64,000 bases of DNA from Spongospora subterranea (Eukaryota > Endomyxa > Phytomyxea > Plasmodiophorida > Plasmodiophoridae). A program made the position numbers and the translations under genes. This document shows positions 51,644-62,842 of this stretch, in pieces (positions within the stretch are counted from its first letter, which is position 1; every line of letters starts with the position of its first letter). The notes under the pieces are model-generated. The model did no database searches. It was not told the DNA's origin and was given only the letters and a program-made list of their open reading frames with translations. The DNA lies in assembly GCA_900404475.1 (NCBI GenBank), contig OUQQ01000004.1:45091-109090 (forward strand), given 5' to 3'.

Positions 51644-52470
51644 AATCCCTGAATGATAATCTAATTAAACGATGTTTACTGTTTACTCGTGTTGGTGCAC
51701 ATTGTGCCGCTATTGTTGGGGTTTTATTGAGTCTTTTGGCGTCTTAGAGGGCGAGTGTCGACACATTGTGCCGCGATCTTAGGGATCGTGACGTTCAGTC
51801 ATTTGGCGTCTTTAGCCCTAATATCGTGTTCAGAATAACTGATCCTTGACATGAATGGACTGTTTCAGTGTCTCCCCCACGATCAACTCCAACATCGTTA
51901 CGTTTGATGTTTCCCATGATATGTTATTCCGATACACACATGTGTGTGATGGTGAATTGTGCGTGGCCACCTTGATCCAGCAATACCATTATTGTCAGGG
52001 TATACCTACACCTACACACACTTCCCAAGCGGACAGTCAACGATATTCTCCTCGATGGGGAGATAAACCGCCCTAATAGATCAACCAGACCAATACCAAT
52101 GTCTCCTCCACAGAGATGTTGCAATTATGTCAAAGATACGTGCCTCGAAAATTCGCCGCATTATCATGAAATCATAGTAAGGGAATTACCTGAACACTTT
52201 GAACCTTTGACTTTGGTCATGTGGTTTTGTTGTTGTTTGCTTTGAAATACAATACACCACAGAGATTGTGTTTCAAACTGTTCCAAAGTTATCCCTTAGC
52301 ATCAGACCATCGCCCACATAGCTATTGTTTCAGATAATTCACTTCCAGCTGATGTTAACGTCCAAGATTTTGTTTTTTTTTTTCATGTTGAGGTTCCTTT
52401 GTGAATTGTATAAAACCGACAGGCATTAAGTCTGGAGTCAGTTGGAATTAGAGGTACTTGATTTTTGTTA
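51644..52470. other. Intergenic, no gene seen
   Basis: Divergent spacer between the kinase side and the WDR81-like gene. A near-repeat of ACATTGTGCCG appears at about 51699-51709 and 51760-51770 (shared word CACATTGTGCCGC), otherwise nothing notable. Confidence 0.4.
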
Positions 52471-52471
52471 G

Positions 52472-55400
52472 ATGTGCCTTAATGTGACATTCGGCTTTGT
52501 TAATCGGTCTCGATTTTTCCTTTCAATAACTGTAATTCTCCTAGGTTGATGATGATGATAGTGTCGAGCTGGGTGTTGCGCCAGGTAGCGTTGTTCTGCT
52601 TTGGGTTGTTTGTTCGACAAAATCCCAATGCAAGTATGTTGCAACTTGCGTTTTCTGGTTTACCTTTTCTCAACTTTGTAGCAGCATCATATTGTATGAT
52701 CCATTATCGGATCGAGATCCAACCGTCTCAACACGCCTATCTGAGGCACTATTTCCCACTATTGAGGTGTTGATTGAGGATATTTGTCTACCATCATTCG
52801 ACCCTTACACTCGCAAAGTCACTTCATTTGAACGAGATGAAAACGTCCAGGTCGTTGTCTTTTGCCTGTTTTTCTTTTCGAGGGTTAATAGCCGCCTTTT
52901 AGGATATCGCATTGCGTGTTCTTGCCCGACTCTATCAGCCAGTTGATTACGATTATGTATTGCATTCATCGTCTGCTTAGAAATTTTCTTGGATAATTAT
53001 CTTGTCCAGGATTATGAAATGGTTTCCTCTTCCAATGCTCAAAGGCCACCGCGACATGGTTTTCGCCGTAGACATGCTGGCATTGCAGAACTTCTTAATA
53101 CGATCAACACTTCGGACGCATTCATTGCAGTATTTGCTCCAAATCCATATAGTCTTCAATCACATTTAAGGCAGCCACGGCCACTCATTGCGGTTTGTTA
53201 CTTCTCGTTCTTCTCGTGGTTTTGTCTCATTTGCGCTCATGCCAGGAATCTATCGATGAGTATTCCATTTTGTTCCGTATGTTTCAGGCCGTTCATGCCG
53301 TTGATTTCCTTCATAGTCAAGGCGTAATTGTCTCAACATCAATGCTCTTCAGTCAGACTTATCACAGCTTATAGATTATTCATGGCGCAATACGTCCTGA
53401 AAATTTTGGGTTCGATAAATCAAAGAATTGGCTCTCCCTCCATCTGCAAAGTCTTCGCCAAANNNNNNNNNNNNNNNNNNNNNNNNNNNNNNNNNNNNNN
53501 NNNNNNNNNNNNNNNNNNNNNNNNNNNNNNNNNNNNNNNNNNNNNNNNNNNNNNNNNNNNNNAGTTCGGTATATCCGTTTAGTTTACATTTATTTGCAAT
53601 CGCAAACCTCGGGCATCACAGGAAAAGTTGCGTTGTCAAGCCGGATTCAATTATGGTTGGATGGGCTTCAGGAAAAGTTACTAATTTCGATTATCTGATG
53701 CATCTCAACCATATTGCCGGTCGTGTACCTAATCGTCCGCATTTCCATCCGGTGTTACCGTGGGTTCATGATTTTCAACATGAAAGCTGCGAGGTTAGAG
53801 ATCTTAAATCGGTACAAGGAAAGATTTATCAAATTCATCGCTTGCTAACATTGCTGTCCAGACTAAATTTCGTTTGAAAAAAGGTTGCTGCTTTCGTGCG
53901 GCCGAGTTATCTTCAGTTTAAATGAACCCTGTCTTCTTTCGTGCAGGTGACGAACAACTGGATTTTCAATTCAGCAACGACGCTCCTGATGCGCAACCAC
54001 GGCATCATATTCCTGAAATGCTTTCTGATCTGACTCTCTGTGTATATCGTTCACGGTTGTTGATCCCACTTTTTTTGAGGTTGCGTTGCGATTGACTTTT
54101 TCTTCTTACAGACGTACCCCAATTTCCCGCCTTCGCGCTGTTGTTAGGTCAAATTTTGAACCTAACGAATACCCTTCGTCTATGGCTCAACTGTATCAAT
54201 GGACCCCAGACGAGTGTATTCCCGAATTTTATACTGACGAAACTATCTTCGAATCTATCCATCAGGCACGTTTTCTGCGCATGGTGTTTATTCTTATTGC
54301 AATGCTGACGGTACCCCTTAGGACCAGGGCCTTCTTTCCCTGGTGCTGCCTTCATGGTGTCCATCTCCTCGTTCCTTTATAGAGTGGCATTCTTCGAAAT
54401 TGGAAAGTCCTGAAATTTCCAAAAGCCTTCATCACTGGATAGATCTCACTTTTGGTTATCGTCTAAACGGAGAAGCGGCCGTGCAAGTAAAAAATGGTAA
54501 TCAATCTATTCAGAATTATTTTGTTTACATTACAATCTACTGATCCAGTTCCACTTTTGTCGAGTGGCGGATTTCAATGTATTTTCACCTCGCCGCACCC
54601 GACACGTGCATTTTCTAGCGCCGACGACATTCGTAAAGTTCTTTTATTCTCTGCTGAACAGTTTTCCCCACTTCATGGATGTTTTGCAAAAGGGTTAGTG
54701 ACTTTTCTACTGTATCACTGCTTTCGCCACTAGTTTATTCTTTAATTGTAGAAGCGATTGCCCGTTCAAATCCGACCTTTTCGCTCTTGGGTGTACTCTA
54801 TATCAGATATGCACCGGTAGTTCATATCCCCTTTTTTCAAAAGGCAACCATTCTGCCCCGTCCAGTTTGCATAAACTATCACCACCGCTTCAGTTTGTAA
54901 TCAATGCACTTACTCGTAGTGACACTCCTCCCTCAGCCTTCGAAATTATTCATTCGAAACTCTTTCCTCCCGGTATGAGATGTTGCATTCATTGCATTGT
55001 CATAAGATGAGTTTTACAGGAATTCATGTACTATACAAATTTATGTCCGAAATGATGGTTTCGGCGCAACCATGTGAATATGCAATATCTGCTCTACAAA
55101 CGCCGCCTTTAATGAGGCTGGAACCGCAACTTTATGTTCTCCTAGGTTTGTGCTGTGTTTTTTTGACAAAGTGACAGATCAAAGCAGATTGTTTAATTTT
55201 ACAGTTCCCATGTGCTTGTCATTTTCGCCCTCCTGCCGCCTCCTCGAATTGATGGCGACACGGCTGGGTCCAGGGATTGCCCCAACGATAATTCAGGCTT
55301 ATATAAATGGTCAGCTTCGATCGCGTTCATCTTCCCCTGATTATCTTTCTAAATCTTTCATGCGCACAATGACACACAACCTCGGCAGGTTTTACATACG

Positions 55401-57602
55401 GTGGCCACCTACTTTGGAATTGATGTATTGCTTGCACAGAATTTGGCTAGTTCGTCACTATTTACCTTTTGTTTCGTCGATGAACAACCCGGAAGCGGTT
55501 GTCGTCTTGATCAATGCGCTCGATTACGACACTGCATTTCGTGGTATTGTTCTACCTTTGGCATCTAGGCTCCGAAATCCTTCCTCTGTTGAAACCCTGA
55601 TGGCGATCTCTAAATCCACCCCCAACGGCCCGGAGCTAATCATCCCTGTAATGCGACGCCTGCTTGCCTCTCGATCTCGTATAGCTGCAGGTGGTTCTAT
55701 GCGCTGTATCGGGGAAGTGTATCGATTCAATCACTTTTACAGGGATGTTTATCTTAGATGCAATGCTACCTATATTGTCCACATCGCTGAGTCGATCGCT
55801 TTTGATTCGTTGCGGTGTTAGAGGCGAAGAGAACGATCGCACACCGTTGCTTATACATTTGCTATCACGTCATGAGCTTTTCGATGATTGCGGGAATGCA
55901 GCCTGCCTGCTGCGTATCGTGATTCAGGTCAGTCGTTGGTATGGTCGCATGTTCAAGGAGTTTCTGACAAATTCATCGCAGGCAATTCCCTTACTTGATT
56001 CACCCGAGCTGACGTCTAGAATCGCAATGGCCATTGTTCCCATCATTCAGTCCATAATTGCTGATGTCTCTCCAGCTGCCGATACAGTCTTGAATTCTGC
56101 CTGCATTGCTTTAACAAGGATTGCTGACCCCAACCCAATCAACTTTTTTCTTCCTCCTAATCTTCTTGCTGCGTTGAAACAAAGGCATTGCTTGAACAAT
56201 CTTGAAGGTGTTCCCTCACCCAATCCAGAACCTTGTAAAATTTTGCCCTATGTTTTAAAATTCTCCACACTGATATCGGTTGTACTTTGTTTTAGCTGTC
56301 CGGATGAAATCATGTTTGATCGCAGAAGAGCGAGACTTCTCGATCACGGCATCGTGGGGATTTTATGATAAATCTGGAATTTGGTCAGTTTCTTAGTTTT
56401 TCAAAAACCGAACCTTCGATCATCGTTGCTGTAGGACGTTGAAATGTGCTGTAAAACATTCCGATAATTCAGCGCACAATTCTTCCATATTGAGGCTAGC
56501 TGTACATCCATGGCTTGGAAGGTGACATGTTGCTGATTTATGCATTAATAATACTCATGAAGCGTAGTTTCGCCACGCTGTCTCGCGAACAAGCACATTT
56601 ATCATCTATCAGTTGCAACATGATGAGCAATCGGCTTTTATGCGTTGAAGAACAACCTCTTGTTGATTTATGCTGGTAACAACGCAATCTTTACGAGTTT
56701 ATTGCTGAAACTGTTGGTTATGTTAGGGCCAACTGCTCTGAAAACATTGCCACTGCAACGGGGATGTCTGTGAAACTTTGGGATATCAACACATCTGTAT
56801 GTGCCAGATCTTTTGCACGAAGCACATCGTCAATGATGTTCACTTCTATCATAAACCAAGACCGGTGGTTTACATCTCACAGTATTCTTATCGCTGGCAA
56901 TGATCAATCAGTCATTCAAACATTAGATATCCGTTTGGACCGAAACGTATTGTCGTGGAACTTGATAGATCAAGCTGGCAGGTATTTGCTTTGCAGTCAA
57001 TTTGGACAAAATATGAATGTATCGTTCTAGGATTAGCACAACTGACAGCCATTCTGTGAGAAGAATTGCAAGTGACACATCAGGTTTGAAAGTCGCATGT
57101 GGCCTGGCTTCAGGCTATATTTTCGTTTTGGATAGCCGTACGGGTAGGTGCTCAGTACTCCTTTGCTTTTACGTATTCACAGCAGGGCTTTGCAGGCATC
57201 ATTTTGCACTCATGGAAGTCTAACGATGGTTCTATTCTCGAATTGATGTTCTTCGGGGACAGCCTCTTGTTAAGTTCTGGCATCCATGGAAATATCAGTG
57301 TTTGGAAATTACTCCCAGCGCAAGTTGTTCCTAGTCTTGCACAGCTCATCCAAACCGGCCCTATTCCTGTTTGCTCTATAGCGATTCATGGAAGTGACAT
57401 TGTATTTGGTGTTGGGCAGAAAGTCGGGCTTGCAAAAGTTGTCGAAGATTATCAATTCGAAACCGCGTTCGAAGAGCATTTTCAACGAATAACGCTATTA
57501 GGGGCAAAATCAAAGGCTAATGTAAATGCGGTTGGAATACTTAACGATTCCGGAACCTTTGTCGCTGGGAAAGCAGACGGGTGCATCATCGCTACTGGTT
57601 GA
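52472..57602 (+). CDS. WDR81: WDR81-like BEACH-WD40 protein (contains sequence gap)
   Basis: Supported exons: 52682-52850, 52903-52956, 53010-53192, 53246-53323, 53375 into the gap, 53622-53811, 53862-53883 (22 nt), 53947-54055, 54112-54283, 54322-54496, 54549-54693, 54752-54816, 54844-54972, 55020-55145, 55205-55690, 55743 to about 56300, then WD exons to 57602. BEACH blocks: VTNFDYLMHLNHIAGR, HFHPVLPWVHDF, TKFRLKKGDEQLDF, HHIPEMLSDLT, WTPDECIPEFYTD and LHHWIDLTFGYRL. These match WDR81 more closely than other BEACH proteins. A kinase-like piece (IIHGAIRPENFGF, then DLFALGCTLYQI) surrounds it. WD repeats end the protein (VKLWDINTS, ISVWKL). WDR81 with WDR91 restrains endosomal PI3P. The start (ATG at 52472 is one candidate) and the exons at about 56300-56760 are not resolved. 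Confidence 0.75.
53463..53562. other. Scaffold gap of 100 N
   Basis: Exactly 100 undetermined bases, the common placeholder for a gap of unknown size. It falls in the WDR81-like gene between its kinase-like N-terminal region and the BEACH domain, so coding sequence is missing. Confidence 0.95.
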
Positions 57603-57695
57603 AGGATTAATTTAAACATATCTACCATATTTAATATAGTTTATAACGTATATCATTGCACAATACTGTGAATATATATTGACGTAAGCTGTTGA

Positions 57696-58651
57696 TCATT
57701 GTCCGATGCGAATTGCACTAATTATGGTTTCTGAGTCTGCAAGTTTGGCATTGAGATGTGTAGGTAGCTTGTTCAAGGCTTCTCGAGTGAAGTAGTGGAC
57801 TGAGAGATCGTTGAAAGCGCCCAAACAGACTTCATCCGGATCCTCATACGAACAGGCGTCTGCGGACCAGAACGCTTCTAGCGCCCTGATGAAGATATCA
57901 TCGTCGCTTTGTTTGCTCGCAGAGCAATAACGATCCTGTTGTTGACATTATCACTGTGAGATAAACCATTTGTCATCTAGTTGACATTACCAGGGAATTC
58001 CCCAATACACAGACGTTCTCTAAAGTGGACCAATTAGCACCCAGAAGATTACTAAGATCAACATCAGAAAATCTATAGATGAACCAAGTTTGAACATTTA
58101 CTTGTACAAAGCTCGACCACAATGTGGCATGTAAAATAGCGTTGGTCGTGTGACCTTTCGTCGACCTTCTTCGTTGAGTGCAATATCGGTTAGACATGCC
58201 GATTTTAGGTACTCCCGTTCGTTTACATCCAACAGTGGGTCGTACACTAACACCGGATGCCTGATACGGTCCTTCCAAGCTATTACTAAAAGCATGAGGA
58301 AGGCCAGCTGATGTTGTGCGGCACGACTGCCACCAAACCTGATCGTTATTAGTACAATCAAGACCCTGATATCCATGGATAAACCCACCTCCCTATCCCA
58401 TAGCAGACAATATCGATATGCTCGTTGCGCATGAAAAAAGCGTGATTGCTGAGCCATTGATGAGCAGACGTGAAAAATGGGGTTCTGGATAATGAGCTGA
58501 CAACATTGGGCATCCGACGGCATATAAAATCTACTGGGTAGGGAACATTACTACACGAATTATCGATTGCGGGATTACAAGACTTTCGACGGTTGAAAGC
58601 ACGTCTTCTGCTAACCAATTTCCATTCGCTATTGGATACGGTCAGCGTCAT
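57696..58651 (-). CDS. SRR1-like domain protein
   Basis: Four exons (58389-58651, 58102-58338, 57991-58051, 57696-57935) give 266 residues. The SRR1 family order is clear: EWKLVSRRRAFNRRK at the basic start, IDIVCYGIGRFGGSRAAQHQ, LVYDPLLDVNEREYL, TLFYMPHCGRALYNNLL and VCVLGNSLDRYCSAS. SRR1 proteins act in plant and mammalian circadian output and in heme-related regulation, and are widespread in fungi with unclear biochemistry. It converges with the WDR81-like gene (94 bp between stops). The start at 58651 matches the family N-terminus. Confidence 0.82.
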
Positions 58652-59093
58652 TTTCAACGCAATCAACAATGGAGAAACGACAGTTCCACGGACTAAATAT
58701 TCTGAAAAACCCCGGGCGGACCGATTCGCGGTCAAAGCAGATTTATAGCATCAGTTTATTGCAAAAACTAGTCCATCTCGATAATAGAAGCAACTCGTTT
58801 TTTTTACAACAAAATCACAACCAAACCACAGGAAACAAGAGTAAAGGGCGAGGAGTATCAACGCTCGCACTAGAGGATTTAACTAACAACCGCAATGGTG
58901 ATACAGATATATCAACGACCGGCAATTAATCAATGCCAATGAATAACTGAGTAAGATCACAACAACAACGCAATGAATTAACGATAAATGGATTATAATT
59001 GTATGTATGAACCTCGACAGAGACAGATAATCGGATTATTCGTCGGACTAATATTTTTGGAGACGATAACGGAACCGTTACAAACCCAAGCGA

Positions 59094-61077
59094 TCAATAA
59101 TATCCAGGTACCTGCTGTGTTGGCATCCCGACTGGGGCTACCGATCCTGTTCCTGGACCCGGAGTCTTGAATTGCACTTTTAGTGCTTTGCCGGCGATAG
59201 GATATCCATTCAAGGCGGCGATTGCGGCAAGTGCTTGTTCCTCCGTTGCAAGATTGACAAATCCGTAACCTTTGCTGCGACCTGTTAGCGGATCTCTCAT
59301 TACTTTCACGTTCGAGACCACACCGAACTGGCAAAACATGCTCCTTAAAGAATTCTCGTCGTATTCCATCGGCAAGTTGAAACAGAATAAACAGACGCCT
59401 GTATATGAAGTTCTACCAGAGGCCTGGGCAATGCCTGGCGGCGCACCATATGGAGAAACATCTGGCCTGGCAACAGGAGTATGTCTTGCAGGGGCGTAGG
59501 AGCCTGGATAAGCAGGAGGTACAGGATATCGTCCATAGGCTTGAGAGGGATCTCCCGCATGGGGATAATAACCATATCCCTGAGTAGGGGGCATGGCCAT
59601 TTGCTGTTGCTCATATGGATTGGGATAGTATCCTGGAGCACCATATGAGGGTTGAGAAGACGGGTAACCACCATAAAACGGTGGTGGGTTGAACGTCTGA
59701 GGAGAATACCCGCCAAACGGTGCTGCNGGCAATGCCTGGCGGCGCACCATATGGAGAAACATCTGGCCTGGCAACAGGAGTATGTCTTGCAGGGGCGTAG
59801 GAGCCTGGATAAGCAGGAGGTACAGGATATCGTCCATAGGCTTGAGAGGGATCTCCCGCATGGGGATAATAACCATATCCCTGAGCAGAGGGCATGGCCA
59901 TTTGCTGTTGCTCATATGGATTGGGATAGTATCCTGGAGCACCATATGAGGGTTGAGAAGACGGGTAACCACCATAAAACGGTGGTGGGTTGAACGTCTG
60001 AGGAGAATACCCGCCAAACGGTGCTGCGTTCATCATTGACTCACGTTTTGTTCCAGCAGCAAGTGAAACAGAAATTCTGCTGGAACCGTTAGGCGGTACC
60101 GACTCATTCAACGCTGCAATCGCTGTATGCGTTTTGGCAATATTACTAAGTCGTACAAATCCGCATCCGCGACTTTCACCATCCTTGCCTAAGATGCACT
60201 GTTACGTTGGCAATTATCAATTGAAACACATTGCCATACCTAGGAGCAGTTTGATTTCTACGACAGGCCCATATAATTGAAATAATGATAAAACATCAGC
60301 ATCCGTGTAGGTAACGGGAAGACCGCTGACGTAAATATTACATTGCTTGTGGGTAGAAGAAGGACGGGCAAAATGGACTTTTAGCTGCCGTTCATCAGGA
60401 ATGACATTTTGAAAATGAGCAACAGCTGCGCTGGCGCTATCGCTGCTAACAAACTTTACGAATCCATAACCCTGACACTGAAGCAAGTATTGAGAACCGG
60501 TTAGTTTGAAATGAAAATTCTAAAATACCTGCCCAGATTGCCTGTCAATAATCGACCTCGCACTTTCAATCTCGCCAAACGGGGTAAACAATTCATACAG
60601 AGTCGTATCAGTGCAGCTTCTTGGGACGTAATTGACAATGAGGTTATTGCCACGGACAGCCTCCTGTTGTAATCCCTTGGATGACGAATCTACGGGAGCG
60701 ACAGCAATATGATCGGGTGGAGACTGCTCATCGTGTTGTTCCTCTGCTGGAGATGTATCGGGAGAGTTATCTGGTTGATGTTCTTCCTGATAGTTCACTG
60801 GTTGCTCCACTTCCTGGGATAAGGGCTGCTCTTGAGTTGATCCCGCTTCATCCTTTTCAGCCACAGGCTCTTGCTCCTGTACCTCTGCGGGAGTCACCTC
60901 TTCTGTTGTCTCGGCAACCGCCTCGGTATCAAGATCCCTGTTAACTGAAGCCGGCGATTCTTCAAAATCCCTTGCTTCCGCTCCATCATCAACAGCAGCG
61001 GCCTCCTGATTCTCCGAATCCTGTTTGGAATTGGCGTTCTCGGATTCCTCCACCTGAACAGGTTCGCTCAAGGTCAT
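59094..61077 (-). CDS. RNA-binding protein with three RRMs (ELAV/CELF-like layout)
   Basis: Three exons (60529-61077, 60240-60477, 59094-60188). The N-terminal 130 residues are Glu/Gln-rich. RRM1 spans the first splice (NNLIVNYVPRSCTDTTLYEL, then GYGFVKF). RRM2 starts CNIYVSGLPVTYTDADV and ends GCGFVRLS. A Gly/Tyr/Pro-rich linker (YYPNPYEQQQMAMP) leads to RRM3 (LFCFNLPMEYDENSLRSMF, GYGFVNLA) at the C-terminus. Two close RRMs, a long linker and a terminal RRM is the ELAV/CELF plan, used in mRNA stability, splicing and translation. The last exon contains an artefactual duplicate around an N at 59727; with 301 bp removed the frame is continuous and the protein is 526 residues. Confidence 0.85.
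59427..60027. repeat. Direct duplication around a single N (assembly overlap)
   Basis: Bases 59427-59726 (300 bp) recur at 59728-60027 with two visible substitutions (TAGGGGG against CAGAGGG near 59585 and 59886), separated by one N. As written, the extra 301 bp breaks the RNA-binding protein frame; taking out one copy restores it. Confidence 0.85.
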
Positions 61078-62341
61078 CGTTTACCTAGATCGTTGATATT
61101 ATGATGATAATCTGCGCAGTCTTTATTCGGACTCTGAAGAATGCGCCACTTGTTCTCTGTTAGCGCAGCCCGATGAGTGATGGCTATCGACGACAGGTTG
61201 AGGCCGCGCGAGACGATAAAATCTGTGGTGATCTGTGACAGGAATGTGATTCGTTCCTGGTTCAGCCGATTGTTGGGCACATGATATTGACTCTGGGATT
61301 AGTTCGGCGATTGATGATCTGATTGATTCGAGCAATTGACAACGAGGTCGCGCAAAAGAACCCAACGTTCACAACCCGGAACGTGAAGCGAACATGAACC
61401 CACTCAATTATCCTATTGTCTTCGCAGCGAAGCCAGAGGAAATTTTAGCAATGAATCAACCTAAAAAGAAGATTTTCATCGTAATTCGAGAAGTGCAATT
61501 ACGACCGGACACAATCATAAAATCTGTTTGAGATGCTGATATCAAACAAGCGGAGCTCTGCAAATGTCTGTTTCATAATCTCAACAACCATTCAAATGGA
61601 AATTCCGCAAACTGTTGAACAACTTTCTCAAAGATCGAGATATCAACTAGGGGATAAAAATGTTGGACTGAGAGACTCATGGTAAGTACGAGAATAAAAT
61701 GGAAGAACACTTAAAAACCTTAGATATACATCAATGGACTGAACAGAATCCCAAGTATTATACGATAGTTCACGCGGATTGGCCCAAATTCGTGTAAATA
61801 TTGGTACACTTTTAAAGTTTGAGCGGTTCTCTACACCTAATGGATAGTATTGGGCACTCTGTGGCTTGACCCAAAGGATAAAAACAGAGTTTCGCAGTCT
61901 AATCATCAATTTCAGGCGCTTTTTAACTTCTCTAGAATGTGACTAAACTTTCAAACTCCTATGAGGATTCTGACTAAACTTTCAAACTCCTAGAAATGAG
62001 AATTCTGATCCCCCATAATGAGAATGTGCCAAGTGAGGTCAATCAGCAAGTCTTGCCTACTATCCATTAAAACATGAAGCATTTACCTGAATTTCTGCAA
62101 TGCGATCGCCAGCTCTTTGGCATACAATAAATATGGACCGACATAAACGAATTGCCAAGAGGATTCAATACCTGCCAATTGTCTGATGTCACATGGCGCC
62201 GAAAGTAGATTAACCAGACCAATAGGGCCGGAGAAACCCCCACTAGTTTTTCATGTTTTGAGCTAAGTGAATATTATAATAAATGACAAGATATCTGATA
62301 GATATCGCTGATATTACTGCCCCAATTAACACCGTTTATCA
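61078..62341. other. Intergenic, no confident gene
   Basis: Upstream of the RRM protein. Short frames only. It contains a 21-bp direct repeat (GACTAAACTTTCAAACTCCTA and a second copy) at about 61939-61993. Confidence 0.4.
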
Positions 62342-62842
62342 TCATGTGGTTCTAAAGAATACGTGTGCGTGACAAATCTCCTTGACGCTCTGCAGATTCA
62401 CCGGATTCACAAAATATCGCATCTCGCACTGATGAAGATGATCTGGAATGAACTCACGCATCGAATTGGACGTATTTGTTGCCGATTCCAAAGCAGACGC
62501 AGAACCCGCCCATAATATATAATGCTCAATTCCTGAACAATATCGTCTCATCGAATCATTCATTAATCGTTTTGTTGGATCTATAAACGTACCGGTCTCC
62601 ATATGATATGGGTAATCGTTCTTTCTAAAACGAACATCATTCTCGTACTGAGATCGTCGGGCAATCAATAATCCCGTGTTGGAATCAACGTCAAGTCCAA
62701 CGTCAAATACGCGATCGAGAAGGTAATGGAAGGGGAACGCGAACCTGATCCATTGGGTATAAACAATCGGGACAACTCGGTTTGAGTGATTACTTTTTCG
62801 ATATGGCTTCCATCTCTTCCCGATATGTATCCTGGACTTCAT
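62342..62842 (-). CDS. Hypothetical protein (166 aa)
   Basis: An uninterrupted ATG-started frame of 166 codons, the longest open stretch at this end of the window. The composition is ordinary (basic start KSRIHIGKRWKPYRKSN, later VFDVGLDVDSNTGLLIARR and RYCSGIEHYILWAGSASAL). It has no membrane span, signal peptide or motif that I recognise. It may be one exon of a larger gene. Confidence 0.4.
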   Translation of the reverse strand: MKSRIHIGKRWKPYRKSNHSNRVVPIVYTQWIRFAFPFHYLLDRVFDVGLDVDSNTGLLIARRSQYENDVRFRKNDYPYHMETGTFIDPTKRLMNDSMRRYCSGIEHYILWAGSASALESATNTSNSMREFIPDHLHQCEMRYFVNPVNLQSVKEICHAHVFFRTT

